Assembly (NCBI GenBank): GCA_026388275.1 | Contig: JAPLKB010000063.1 | Coordinates: 22,248 to 86,247, forward strand | Direction: 5' to 3' | Origin: Pseudomonadota bacterium | GTDB taxonomy: Bacteria; Desulfobacterota; Syntrophorhabdia; Syntrophorhabdales; Syntrophorhabdaceae | Length of the DNA stretch: 64,000 bases | Shown here: positions 44,862 to 53,764 of the stretch, piece by piece | Numbering within the stretch: the stretch's first letter is position 1 | How the letters are laid out: each line of letters opens with the position of its first letter | Translations under genes and position numbers: made by a program | Notes under the pieces: model-generated | Seen by the model: the letters and a program-made list of their open reading frames with translations, nothing else | Told to the model about the DNA's origin: nothing | Database searches by the model: none

Positions 44862-45902
44862 ATGCTTACATATAAAAAAGCCGGTGTTGATGTAACAAAA
44901 TCTGAAAACCTTATTGAAGGTTTAAAAGAAAAAATTCATAGTACCTTCAATCCTTTCGTGTTGAATTCAATTGGCGGATTTGCATCTCTAACAGAAATAC
45001 CACGAGGTTATCAAAATCCTGTGCTTGCAACATCAACAGATGGTGTGGGAACAAAACTGAAAATTGCATTTCAAAGCGGAAAACATGACACTGTCGGGAT
45101 AGATCTGGTTGCCATGTGTGCCAATGATATATTGACAGTAGGTGCTCAGCCATTCTTTTTTTTAGATTACTATGCCTGTGGGATTGTTCAGGAAGCTGTA
45201 TATAAAAATGTCCTATCCGGTATATGTGAGGGATGTGTACAGGCTGGATGTGCCCTTATAGGTGGAGAAACCGCTGAAATGCCCTCCTTTTACAGCGATA
45301 ATGAATACGACCTTGCAGGTTTTGTTGTGGGCTTTGTTGAAAAAGAAAAAATTATTGATGGTTCAAAAATAATTGATGGGAACGTTGTAATAGCGCTACC
45401 ATCGAGTGGTTTGCATAGCAACGGCTTCTCATTGGTGAGAAAAGTTTTTTTTGATGTACATAATTTTCTAGTTACTGATTATATAAAAGGAATTAACAGT
45501 ATGCTTTATGAAGAGCTACTTAAACCAACAAAGATTTACGTTAAAGCTGTACAAAATATTCTTGAATCATTCAATATAAACGGAATGGCACATATTACAG
45601 GCGGTGGTCTGCCGGGAAATATTAAAAGGATTGTGCCAGATGGACTTACTGCAAGAATAAAACTTTCAAACGCTGAAATCCCACATATTTTCAAACTTTT
45701 AATGGAATTAGGAGATGTCAGTTTTGAAGAGATGTGTTCCACATTCAACATGGGTATTGGCTATATAATAATTGCTGATAAGAATGATGAACAGGGAATT
45801 ATTAATAAACTTATGGATTCCGGAGAAAAGGCGTTCAAAATTGGATATATAAATAAAGCATCTGATAATGAAAAGGTTTATGTTTCTTTAACCGATCGCT
45901 GA
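44862..45902 (+). CDS. purM: Phosphoribosylformylglycinamidine cyclo-ligase
   Basis: A 346-aa AIR synthetase, the fifth step of purine synthesis, closing the imidazole ring with ATP. Family motifs are the start YKKAGVDVTKSENLIEGLK, VLATSTDGVGTKLKIA, GIDLVAMCANDILTVGAQPF, ALIGGETAEMPSFY, ALPSSGLHSNGFSLVRKVFF and HITGGGLPGNIKRIVPDGL. Length is normal. No ribosome site is obvious ahead of the ATG. The upstream gap of 91 bp has no terminator, so it may be read through from the GYD gene. Confidence 0.95.
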   Translation: MLTYKKAGVDVTKSENLIEGLKEKIHSTFNPFVLNSIGGFASLTEIPRGYQNPVLATSTDGVGTKLKIAFQSGKHDTVGIDLVAMCANDILTVGAQPFFFLDYYACGIVQEAVYKNVLSGICEGCVQAGCALIGGETAEMPSFYSDNEYDLAGFVVGFVEKEKIIDGSKIIDGNVVIALPSSGLHSNGFSLVRKVFFDVHNFLVTDYIKGINSMLYEELLKPTKIYVKAVQNILESFNINGMAHITGGGLPGNIKRIVPDGLTARIKLSNAEIPHIFKLLMELGDVSFEEMCSTFNMGIGYIIIADKNDEQGIINKLMDSGEKAFKIGYINKASDNEKVYVSLTDR

Positions 45903-46004
45903 TAAACGAAAAATTAATTAGAAATAAAATAATTCAAATTAGGACACTGCCTATACTACCATGCCCTTGACAAAGCATACTACTATCGGTTAATCTAACT
46001 AAAA

Positions 46005-46077
46005 GGGCCCATAGCTCAGTTGGAAGAGCCACCGGCTCATAACCGGTAGGCCCCTGGTTCGAGCCCAGGTGGGCCCA
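46005..46077 (+). tRNA. tRNA with CAU anticodon (Met, or Ile2 if lysidine-modified)
   Basis: A 73-nt cloverleaf: acceptor stem GGGCCCA/TGGGCCC, D stem GCTC/GAGC, anticodon stem ACCGG/CCGGT with loop CTCATAA, variable loop of 5 nt, T stem CCTGG/CCAGG with loop TTCGAGC and discriminator A. CCA is not encoded. The anticodon CAU fits elongator Met or the minor Ile tRNA; the loop alone does not settle which. It lacks the A1-C72 mismatch of an initiator. Confidence 0.93.
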
Positions 46078-46122
46078 AATAAAAATAAAAATTATGAATA
46101 TCACAATAAAGATAATTTTGAT

Positions 46123-46157
46123 GGGGTGCGCCATAATGTGCACCCCTTTTAATTTTT
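46123..46157 (+). terminator. Intrinsic terminator after the tRNA
   Basis: Stem GGGGTGC/GCACCCC with a 10-nt loop, followed by TTTTAATTTTT. It ends the tRNA transcript 45 bp after the gene, directly before the ribosome site of the next gene. Confidence 0.8.
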
Positions 46158-46169
46158 GGAGGGTGAAAA

Positions 46170-46880
46170 TTGGAGCAAGAATTAAGAATAATCTATGAAG
46201 CACAGCAAATTGATACACAGATAGCCGAAAATGAAAGGAAAACTCATTCAGTTCCAAAAACAATAGAGGAGTTGGATAACGAAATAGATGAATTAAAAAA
46301 TAAGATTGAAAAAGAGAAAGTTGTTGCTCAAGAGTTGGAAAAAGAGAAAAATAAAAAGGAAAAAGATCTTGATGTTGAAAAAGATAAAATAAAAAAATTT
46401 GAATCAAAACTTCATGAAATTAAAACAAATAAAGAATATCAAGCATTACTTAAGGAAATTGAAACAGTAAAAGAAACAAATGATAGAACCGAAGAAGAAG
46501 TTTTGGTATTAATGGATAAGATTGAAGAATTAAAAAAAGACTATGAAACATCAGAAAAATACCTTAAAAGCAGAAAAGTTGAAGTAGAAAAAGAAAAAAA
46601 CAGGTTAAAAGCAGAATTAGATGTTATTGAAAAAACTATTCATGAATTTAAAGAAGCAAGAAATAAGCTTCTCAGTGCTGTTAGCGATAATTTGAGAGCT
46701 ACATATAACACACTTATAGAAAAAAGAAGCGGTACAGCAGTTGTAAACCTGAAGAATGGTGTTTGTCTCGGGTGTTTTATGAATATACCACCACAATTAT
46801 TTATTGAAGCAACAAAAAATAGACAGCTTATTCTTTGCCCAAGCTGCAATAGGATTTTTTACTTCTTAGAAGACGAATAA
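46170..46880 (+). CDS. Coiled-coil protein with C-terminal zinc ribbon (C4-type)
   Basis: A 236-aa protein. Residues about 10-170 are a long, highly charged K/E-rich coiled coil with a turn (KLHEIKTNKEYQALLKEIET near residue 90). The C-terminal zinc ribbon has VCLGCFMNIPPQ and LCPSCNRIFYF. The pattern matches the widespread C4-type zinc-ribbon family of unknown precise role that is often encoded beside RNase H-like genes. TTG is the start, justified by GGAGGG 7 bp upstream. It overlaps the RNase H gene by one base. Confidence 0.85.
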   Translation: MEQELRIIYEAQQIDTQIAENERKTHSVPKTIEELDNEIDELKNKIEKEKVVAQELEKEKNKKEKDLDVEKDKIKKFESKLHEIKTNKEYQALLKEIETVKETNDRTEEEVLVLMDKIEELKKDYETSEKYLKSRKVEVEKEKNRLKAELDVIEKTIHEFKEARNKLLSAVSDNLRATYNTLIEKRSGTAVVNLKNGVCLGCFMNIPPQLFIEATKNRQLILCPSCNRIFYFLEDE

Positions 46881-47290
46881 TGGAATGGCATATTTATGTA
46901 GATGGAGCATCTTCCGGCAATCCAGGTGAATCAGGTGCAGGGATCGTAGCATTTAATGAAAACGGACAAGAGTTGTTCAGAGACAGTATATATCTCGGTC
47001 ATATGACTAACAATATGGCAGAATATGAAGCTTTTGTGCGTGCGCTTCAAAAAGCCTATCAATCATCAGTTGAAAACTTATATATTTATACTGATTCATT
47101 GCTTATTGCAAACCAGATTACAGGTAAGTACAAAATAAAGAATCAAGAATTGATGAAATATGCTGAAGCAGCAAGGATTATTATAAAATATTTTAATAAT
47201 TTTAATTTAAAATATATACCAAGAGAAAAAAATGCAATAGCAGACAAACTTGCAAAACATGCTGCATGCAAAAAAGGGGTAGACGGGTAA
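46880..47290 (+). CDS. Ribonuclease HI family protein
   Basis: A 136-aa RNase H-like nuclease that would cut RNA in RNA-DNA hybrids. The acidic active site is visible: Asp in IYVDGASSGNPGESGAGIV, Glu in NNMAEYEAFVRAL, Asp in YIYTDSLLIANQITGKY and Asp in REKNAIADKLAKHA. It belongs to the short RnhA/YpdQ-like group rather than the E. coli form. Its last five codons (from about 47276 to the stop at 47290) lie inside the 5' strand of the P1 helix of RNase P RNA, so the gene and rnpB overlap. Confidence 0.9.
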   Translation: MEWHIYVDGASSGNPGESGAGIVAFNENGQELFRDSIYLGHMTNNMAEYEAFVRALQKAYQSSVENLYIYTDSLLIANQITGKYKIKNQELMKYAEAARIIIKYFNNFNLKYIPREKNAIADKLAKHAACKKGVDG

Positions 47291-47642
47291 TCGCAGGTTT
47301 TAAATCTGAGGAAAGTCCGGGCATCAAAGGGCAGGATGGTCCTTAACAAGGACTGGGGGTAACCCTAAGGAAAGTGCCACAGAAAATATACCACTTCGGT
47401 TTTTTTAACGAAGCAAGGGTGAAAAGGCGAGGTAAGAGCTCACCAGTTCCGTGGTGACACGGAAGCTTGGTAAACCCCATCCGATGCAAGGCCAAAAAGG
47501 GGGCTGTCAAAATCTGACAGCAAGGATTGCCCTTCCTCTAACCCAGGTAGGCCGCAAGAGATTCAGGGCAACCCGAATCCAAGAGAAATGATTGCCTGCT
47601 GATTTATCAGCAACAGAACTCGGCTTATAGTCTACCCCTTTT
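47276..47642 (+). ncRNA. rnpB: RNase P RNA (bacterial class A)
   Basis: The catalytic RNA that matures tRNA 5' ends. The ends pair as P1 (GGGGTAGAC near 47276 with GTCTACCCC near 47632). Conserved blocks are GAGGAAAGTCCGGGC (47311-47325), TAAGGAAAGTGCCACAGAAA (about 47367), TGGTAAACCCC, AGGTAGGCCGC and ACAGAACTCGGCTTATAG (about 47614). Length of about 367 nt is typical for type A. The 5' end overlaps the coding end of the RNase H gene by about 15 nt. The exact ends are estimates from P1. Confidence 0.95.
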
Positions 47643-47820
47643 AATTATATAAAAAATTCAATTAAGGAAAACACCGGCTGGAACTGTAAAAAACTCAAAA
47701 GTAGTTGATTAAAAACTGTTATTATATTTTGACTTCAATAAAAATGGTGCTTAAAGAAAATATTTGTGAAACCGATATGGTTTTTGCATATTACATAAAT
47801 AAAAGTGTAAATAAAATTCT

Positions 47821-49467
47821 ATGAAAAAAGAAACTCCAAATATAAAACACATAATTGTCCTGATTTTACTGGCATATATTTTTTTGTTTCATGGCATTGG
47901 TGATTATTCATTAAAAGAACCTGATGAAGGAAGGTATGCTGAAATTCCAAGAGAAATGATCGAATTGAATGATTACTTGGTACCACATTTGAATTATGTA
48001 AGGTATTTTGAAAAACCACCTTTATTTTATTGGGCTGTTGCAGCTTCTTTCAAGTGTTTCGGCATAAATGAGTGGGCCTTCAGATTTCCAAATGCTTTTT
48101 CTGCGTTCTTGTGTGTAACTGCACTTTATATATTTATTAGAAGGTGGATCAACAGTGAAACCGCTTTTATATCTTCAATTATTCTTATGTCATCTTTTGG
48201 TTTTTTTTCGATGTCAAGAGTTGCAACTATTGACATGTTTTTCAGTATGTGGCTGTTTCTCTCTATTCTTTTTTTCTACGGATACTACAGGGAAAATAAA
48301 TCTTTTTTTATTTACTCTTTCTATGCTGTTTTAGGAATGGCAACACTTGCAAAGGGTTTTGTTCCTATTATGCTTGTTGCAGTAACAATTATTATTTTCC
48401 TATTAACGGAAAGAAAGATATCTTTTTTAAAAAAACTAAAATTGGCAAAGGGCGCGGCTATTTATTGCCTTATTGTATTCCCATGGTTTTTAACAATTTC
48501 TTTAAAAGAAAAAGAGTTCTTCTATTTCTTTGTTATAGACCAGCACATATTGCGGTTCTTAACCTCAAAACACAAAAGAACAGGTTCTATTTTTTACTTT
48601 TTCCCTGTGTTGTTCGGTGGTATGTTCCCGTGGTCTCTATTTATACCGCGCAGCATCATGCAATTATGGAATAAAAGCGAATTAAGATTACTTATCATCT
48701 GGAGTTGTGTGGTTTTTATTTTTTTCAGTATCTCAAAATCAAAATTACCTCCCTATATTCTTCCCATTTTTCCTTCATTATCAATTTTAATAGGCTACTT
48801 ATTCTATGAACAATGGCATCAGCCTGACAAAAAAAGTATTGAAGCCTTTTCATATATAATTGTTTTTCTTCTTTTTGCAGTAGCTTCGATGCTTGGGATA
48901 AGCGGAACATTAAATGAGTGGGTAAAAGAAATATCATCGGAAGCAATCATTATCCTTAATGGTTTGAAAGGTTTTCTCATTGCAGTTTTGGTTATTTCAA
49001 TCATACCTGCATGTTTATTTTGTTTTCGCAAGTTCAACAGATTTTCCTTCATGTTTTATACTTTATTCATATTTTCTTTTTTATTTGTATTTGCATTACT
49101 GTTACATCTCAATACAATAGACATGCTGAATACTACTAAAACAATAGCTAACTCAATTAACGAAAAAAAAGATAATTATGATTATATAATCAATTATGCT
49201 TCATACGACCAAACACTCCCTTTTTATACAAAAAAAAGAATTATTATTGCTTCTTATAAGGGCGAATTGGAAATGGGATCTAAATATAATGATGCAAAAA
49301 AATATTTTATTGATGAGGATACTTTCATAAATCTATATAAAACCGATAAAAAAATATTTTGTATTTTAAAAGAAAAAAGACTGAACCGATTAAAAGAAAA
49401 AATACCAGATAAAATATTGATAATTAATTGCCATAATGAAAGGTGCTTAATTACAAATAAATATTAA
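47821..49467 (+). CDS. GT39/ArnT-like membrane glycosyltransferase
   Basis: A 548-aa polytopic protein with about a dozen hydrophobic segments. The first loop carries SLKEPDEGRYAEIPREMIEL, the acidic D-E motif of the ArnT/PMT clan that uses polyprenyl-phosphate sugars. RYFEKPPLFYW and TIDMFFSMWLFLSILFF are also typical of the family. The C-terminal 100 residues are a soluble, lysine-rich domain (KKRIIIASYKGELEMGSKY). It probably adds a sugar to lipid A or another envelope glycan; the exact sugar is not deducible. No partner genes lie next to it. No clear ribosome site is visible. Confidence 0.85.
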   Translation: MKKETPNIKHIIVLILLAYIFLFHGIGDYSLKEPDEGRYAEIPREMIELNDYLVPHLNYVRYFEKPPLFYWAVAASFKCFGINEWAFRFPNAFSAFLCVTALYIFIRRWINSETAFISSIILMSSFGFFSMSRVATIDMFFSMWLFLSILFFYGYYRENKSFFIYSFYAVLGMATLAKGFVPIMLVAVTIIIFLLTERKISFLKKLKLAKGAAIYCLIVFPWFLTISLKEKEFFYFFVIDQHILRFLTSKHKRTGSIFYFFPVLFGGMFPWSLFIPRSIMQLWNKSELRLLIIWSCVVFIFFSISKSKLPPYILPIFPSLSILIGYLFYEQWHQPDKKSIEAFSYIIVFLLFAVASMLGISGTLNEWVKEISSEAIIILNGLKGFLIAVLVISIIPACLFCFRKFNRFSFMFYTLFIFSFLFVFALLLHLNTIDMLNTTKTIANSINEKKDNYDYIINYASYDQTLPFYTKKRIIIASYKGELEMGSKYNDAKKYFIDEDTFINLYKTDKKIFCILKEKRLNRLKEKIPDKILIINCHNERCLITNKY

Positions 49468-49576
49468 TCCCATTTACTAGGATATTAATTATTTAAGTTA
49501 CAAAATTCACAAAGATGGTTGCTATTCTTGACAAGAATTTATTGATATGTTAATAAAATAACAAGCTGGAGAGACA

Positions 49577-50029
49577 ATGAGTAATTTTTTTGATAAACTT
49601 ACTGTTAGACAACTAACAACTGGAGATTTAGATTACATAGTTGATATAGATACGAAAGTTCTTGGAGAAACTAGACGGGATTACTGGGTTACAAAAATTG
49701 TCAAAGAAGCGGCAACAAGACCACCTGACGCATCCCTTGTTTCTGAAATAGATGGAAAAGTCGTGGGATTTATTCTTGGAGAGGTAAGTGGCTGGGAATT
49801 TAAAGTTCCAAATAATATTGGATGGATTGACACAATAGGCATTGATCCTGATTATCAAAATAGAGGTATTGCCAAAGTTCTGGCAAATGCTTTAATAACA
49901 AATCTTAAAAATTATAAAGTCGATACAATTTATACTCTTGTCAATTGGAATGACTGGGATTTGCTACAGTTTTTTCACGCTATGGGTTTTTCAAGAGGCG
50001 ACATGATCAATCTTGTTCTTAACGTATAA
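49577..50029 (+). CDS. GNAT-family N-acetyltransferase
   Basis: A 150-aa acetyltransferase. The N-terminal strand VRQLTTGDLDYIVDIDTKVL and central IGWIDTIGIDPDYQNRGIAK contain the acetyl-CoA pyrophosphate loop (Q-N-R-G-I-A); TLVNWNDWDLLQFFHAMGF is the usual C-terminal helix and strand. Length is normal for GNAT. It resembles RimI-like enzymes, but the substrate cannot be told. TGGAGAG precedes the ATG. It converges on the transglycosylase gene, whose undamaged end would have been only about 5 bp away. Confidence 0.88.
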   Translation: MSNFFDKLTVRQLTTGDLDYIVDIDTKVLGETRRDYWVTKIVKEAATRPPDASLVSEIDGKVVGFILGEVSGWEFKVPNNIGWIDTIGIDPDYQNRGIAKVLANALITNLKNYKVDTIYTLVNWNDWDLLQFFHAMGFSRGDMINLVLNV

Positions 50030-50092
50030 TAACCTTATACTTCACCAATAAGAATTTTTAACTTCATATTCGGATAAACTTTATTAGTTTTC

Positions 50093-50268
50093 ATGTTGTT
50101 TGCTGACTTTATGCTTGCGATATCCATACCATATTTGTTTGATATGGCAGCAAGAGTTTCACCTTTCTTGACTATATGACATGTTGTTTGCTGACTTTAT
50201 GCTTGCGATATCCATACCATATTTGTTTGATATGGCAGCAAGAGTTTCACCTTTCTTGACTATATGAC
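50093..50268. repeat. 88-bp perfect tandem duplication in the LysM-coding 3' end
   Basis: Bases 50093-50180 and 50181-50268 are identical copies starting ATGTTGTTTGCTGACTTTAT and ending CTTGACTATATGAC. Because 88 is not a multiple of three, the second copy read by the minus-strand gene is out of frame and ends it early. Confidence 0.95.
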
Positions 50269-51586
50269 ATATTGTTTTTGAGTTTTCTTTCTTTTCTGAG
50301 CTATTAGCATCCGGTTTTTTTGATACATCTTTTGTGTCAAGTTTTGCAAATTTTTTATTCTTTCCAACTTTCCGTGAGTCAGCCTCTTTTATCAGTTGAG
50401 TAGCAAAGCGAGGTATATTGACAATCATGCCTGGTTTTACTTTTATTTCATCACCAGTTCCATTCACTAAAAAAATCTCAACGGGAGTTATCCTGTATTT
50501 TTTTGCAATTTTTATTATCGTGTCACCTTTCCTTGCCTTATAGGGAGATATGCCTTTTATTTTTTTCTCATTTTCCATAGCTGCTTGTAAATTATTATCA
50601 AAAGTACTTTTATCAACAGAATATGGCAGCTTTACAGAGTAATTATGGATATCTGGCGGAGTTATACCTCTCAATATTTCCGGGTTTATCGATTTTAAAA
50701 CACTAATATCGATAGAAGCTGCTTTCGCAATGGTAATTAGAGGGGATCCTGCAGGCACTTTTACTTCCATGAATTTAATCGGCTGATCATATGTAATGCT
50801 CCCAAAGCCGAATTTTTCAGGTTCCTTTGCAATAATTGCTGCAGCAATGAGTTTAGGTATGTATTCTCTTGTTTCTTTTGGGAGTGTGTTGTATTTAACA
50901 AGCTCCCAGAAATTATTGGTATTGTGTCTCTCGATTGCCCGCCCTACCCTTCCTTCACCTGCATTATATCCTGCTGCAGCAAGATACCAGCACCCGAACT
51001 GATTAAATAAATCCCTTAGATATTTTGTTGCCGCAATTGTTGATTTTTCCGGGTCCCGCCTTTCGTCTATCCAATAATTTGACCTTAGCCCATATCTTCC
51101 GCCTGTTGTATATATAAACTGCCACGGTCCAGATGCATTAGCGGGTGAATATGCCTTCGGATTAAAGCCGCTTTCAATCATTGCAAGGTAAACAAGATCT
51201 TCAGGCAGCCCCTCCTCATTCAATATCTCCTTAATGATTGGGATGTAAAACCTTGATCTTTTTAACCAATTGCTGAATACCTTTCTTTTTTCCGTTGTAA
51301 AATATTGTATAAAATATTTAACTGCATCATTAAATACTATAGGAATGTCAAAATTCTTATAATAGTCTTCTCCTAAAAGTGATACTATATCTTCTTCATC
51401 ATCAACATTTTGTGTTATTTTTTTGCCTGGGTTAACACTTTCCTTCCTAACAACTTCAGTATTATTTTCTGTTAAGGCGTTGTTATCATTATCAAAGAGC
51501 GGGTTATATACAATATTTCTCCCTGTCGTAGAACATCCAGCAAGAAGTATTAAGCTAATGGTGCATAATATTGAAAATCTTCTCAT
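50159..51586 (-). CDS. Membrane-bound lytic transglycosylase (MltD-like) with LysM domains, 3' end altered
   Basis: A 475-aa lipoprotein that cleaves peptidoglycan. ATG 51586 is chosen because AAGGAG precedes it and it opens a lipoprotein signal (MRRFSILCTISLILLAGCST, lipobox LAGC). The SLT domain has the catalytic Glu in YLAMIESGFNPKAYSPANAS and AGYNAGEGRVGRAI. LysM modules follow: YKARKGDTIIKIAKKYRITP and HIVKKGETLAAISNKYGMDI, with a weaker one before them. The 88-bp duplication shifts the frame so the protein ends NNMSYSQER; the original ending NNMKTNKVYPNMKLKILIG is still readable downstream (stop at 50035-50037). The enzyme is probably active, but its last LysM lacks its final strand. 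Confidence 0.9.
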   Translation of the reverse strand: MRRFSILCTISLILLAGCSTTGRNIVYNPLFDNDNNALTENNTEVVRKESVNPGKKITQNVDDEEDIVSLLGEDYYKNFDIPIVFNDAVKYFIQYFTTEKRKVFSNWLKRSRFYIPIIKEILNEEGLPEDLVYLAMIESGFNPKAYSPANASGPWQFIYTTGGRYGLRSNYWIDERRDPEKSTIAATKYLRDLFNQFGCWYLAAAGYNAGEGRVGRAIERHNTNNFWELVKYNTLPKETREYIPKLIAAAIIAKEPEKFGFGSITYDQPIKFMEVKVPAGSPLITIAKAASIDISVLKSINPEILRGITPPDIHNYSVKLPYSVDKSTFDNNLQAAMENEKKIKGISPYKARKGDTIIKIAKKYRITPVEIFLVNGTGDEIKVKPGMIVNIPRFATQLIKEADSRKVGKNKKFAKLDTKDVSKKPDANSSEKKENSKTICHIVKKGETLAAISNKYGMDIASIKSANNMSYSQER

Positions 51587-51734
51587 CTTCTCCTTAATGT
51601 AGCAAGAAACGTACCATTTCTCATAATGATAATAAATGTTATAGTTTATATATGTCAACAAAAAAGATTAAATATTGCATGATAATTTTAATGATGTTAT
51701 AAATGTAAAAAAAGGAACAAGGAGGCAGGGGGCT

Positions 51735-52664
51735 ATGAAAAAATTATTTTTTTTTGTTTTACTATCAATTTTCTTAATACCAATAGTTGCATTTTCCGAT
51801 TCACAGGATACACTGAATAAATCTATAGCTCATATTGTGTCTGTCCAGGATGAAAGCGGTGCATGGTCAAGACTGAAGGGTGAGTTTCCCTTCGAGACAG
51901 AGCCCACAAGCTGGGCTGTGAAAGTTCTTGCCATGAACAAGGTTGCGCCGGACAAAGTCGAAAAAGGTGTAAATTTTATCCTTAAAGACCAGAAGCCGGA
52001 TGGAAGTTGGAACAACAACACAGCACATACTGCCTTTACAATCCTTGCATTGAAGCAGGTAAACAAAGGTGATGAAGCAATAAGAAAAGGTGCAGAGTAT
52101 TTAAGGGCAGTTCAAGATACAAACGGAGGGTTTAAAAGGATAGGAAAAGAAGGCGCTCCGCTTACGATTTATACGGCTGTTGTGTTGTGTGCGCTAAAGG
52201 AAGCGGGATACAATGAGAACGATCCTATGGTTAAACAGGCTATCGGCTGGTTGATAAGTTGCCAGAATGCCGATGGTGGTTATGGAATGCCAAAAGGAGC
52301 ACCATCATTATCTCCAAGCACTGCCTGGACTATAAAGGCTTTACTTGCATTCGGGACGACACCGTCAGCACCATCTATCCAGAATGCTGTCAATTATTTA
52401 TTAAAAACCCAGAAGCCTTCAGGAGGTTTTTCCCCTGTTCCGCCTGCACCGGAAGACCCTGAGGCTACCGCATATGCGATCATGGCATTAAGAGGTTTAC
52501 AAGACAAAAAAGATACTATACAAAAGGCTTCTGATTATCTTGCAAAGGTACAGCAAGCTGATGGCGCCTATATAAGTAACTCACCTGTTCAGTTTAATAA
52601 GACACCGAAGAAAAATACTCAGACTACCGCCTTTGTTGCATGGGCGTTATCGGAAGGAAAATAA
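51735..52664 (+). CDS. Secreted protein of the prenyltransferase/squalene-cyclase repeat fold
   Basis: A 309-aa exported protein. ATG 51735 follows AAGGAGG and opens a signal peptide (MKKLFFFVLLSIFLIPIVAF). The mature part consists of about five alpha-alpha repeats with QW-like turns: QDESGAWSRL, DQKPDGSWNNNTAHTAF, VQDTNGGFKR, CQNADGGYGMPKG, TQKPSGGFSPV and VQQADGAYIS. This fold occurs in terpene cyclases, protein prenyltransferases and complement-like proteins, but the catalytic DxDD of squalene-hopene cyclase is absent, so a cyclase role is unlikely. Function unknown. It is divergent from the transglycosylase gene and is followed by a strong hairpin. Confidence 0.8.
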   Translation: MKKLFFFVLLSIFLIPIVAFSDSQDTLNKSIAHIVSVQDESGAWSRLKGEFPFETEPTSWAVKVLAMNKVAPDKVEKGVNFILKDQKPDGSWNNNTAHTAFTILALKQVNKGDEAIRKGAEYLRAVQDTNGGFKRIGKEGAPLTIYTAVVLCALKEAGYNENDPMVKQAIGWLISCQNADGGYGMPKGAPSLSPSTAWTIKALLAFGTTPSAPSIQNAVNYLLKTQKPSGGFSPVPPAPEDPEATAYAIMALRGLQDKKDTIQKASDYLAKVQQADGAYISNSPVQFNKTPKKNTQTTAFVAWALSEGK

Positions 52665-52688
52665 TTAAACTCAAAGTTTAAGCTTGAG

Positions 52689-52734
52689 GTTGCCGGTTCT
52701 GAATTCGTAGAGAAGAAACTATAGAACCGGCAAC
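52689..52734. terminator. Hairpin after the secreted repeat protein gene
   Basis: A perfect 12-bp inverted repeat GTTGCCGGTTCT/AGAACCGGCAAC with a 22-nt loop, 25 bp after the stop. The T-run is lacking on both strands; it separates convergent genes and may protect both mRNA ends. Confidence 0.55.
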
Positions 52735-52843
52735 AAGATGCATATAATTGAATTACCGGGATGGATTTGCTAAATAAACAGAAAATTTGGCAGGCATAAA
52801 AAAGTCAGGAAATTTCAGAAAAAGTAAAATATTATTATTCATG

Positions 52844-53764
52844 TTATTGCAATATTTTCCCTATTAAACCTTTATAGCCATTTGCAAATTCGTATGCATT
52901 CATTTTTTTCCTGTTCTCTAACTGTATTTCTTTAATAAGGATAGATCCATCTACTGTTGACACTAAAATTCCTTCTTTATTCTTCCCCAATATCATACCA
53001 GGCATTTCTTTCCTATTTACTGCATTTATTTCCCCATCAAATATTTTTAACAATACATTATCCAGGGTTGTATATGCTGTCGGCCACAGTGCAAAAGCCT
53101 TTATCTGCCTAACAATTTCAATTGCCTTTTTATCCCAATTTATCTTACCCATTTCTTTCTTGATTATTGGTGTATATGTTGCTTCTTCGATCTTCTGTTC
53201 AGTGCCTTCAACTAAGCCTTTTTCATTTATATAATCAATAATTTCGGGAAGTATTTTGGCAGACCTTTCGGAAAGCTTTTTTGAAAGGGTTATCATATTA
53301 GCATCATGATCTATTCTTGCATGTTCCTGATAAATTATATTGCCCGCATCCATTTTCTCAACCATTTTCATTATTGTAATACCTGTTATTTCATCTCCGT
53401 TTAAAATGGCCCACTGCATGGGAGATGGTCCTCTATGTTTTGGCAGTAAAGATGGATGAACATTTATTGAGCCAACAGCAGGCAAATCGAGAACCCATTT
53501 CGGGAAGATAAGACCGAATGAAACCACTACAAATAACTCCGGCTTGAGCCTTTGAAGCTCTATTGCAGCTTCATCTTTAAATGATTCTATTTCCATAATC
53601 GGGAGTTCCAACGCAATGGCTGCTTTTTTAACCTCATTATCATCAAGCGTATAGCCTCTGCCTTTTGGCTTTCCTTTTTTTGTTATTACAAGTGAAACGT
53701 ATGGCGATATCGATTTCAAAGAAGGTACTGAAAAACTTGAAGAACCGAAAAAAATTATGTTCAT
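52844..53764 (-). CDS. fmt: Methionyl-tRNA formyltransferase
   Basis: A 306-aa enzyme that formylates initiator Met-tRNA using 10-formyl-tetrahydrofolate. The hydrolase/transferase core has FGLIFPKWVLDLPAVGSINV then HPSLLPKHRGPSPMQWAILN (active-site SLLPKHRG) and GITIMKMVEKMDAGNI. The C-terminal OB-like domain includes KAFALWPTAYTTLDNVLLK. Length is normal. It overlaps def by 4 bp, the classical def-fmt pair. Confidence 0.95.
   Translation of the reverse strand: MNIIFFGSSSFSVPSLKSISPYVSLVITKKGKPKGRGYTLDDNEVKKAAIALELPIMEIESFKDEAAIELQRLKPELFVVVSFGLIFPKWVLDLPAVGSINVHPSLLPKHRGPSPMQWAILNGDEITGITIMKMVEKMDAGNIIYQEHARIDHDANMITLSKKLSERSAKILPEIIDYINEKGLVEGTEQKIEEATYTPIIKKEMGKINWDKKAIEIVRQIKAFALWPTAYTTLDNVLLKIFDGEINAVNRKEMPGMILGKNKEGILVSTVDGSILIKEIQLENRKKMNAYEFANGYKGLIGKILQ

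Noticed and set aside
46005..46077. Initiator tRNA-Met
   Set aside because: The acceptor stem is fully paired from the first base and the anticodon stem lacks the three consecutive G-C pairs of initiators.
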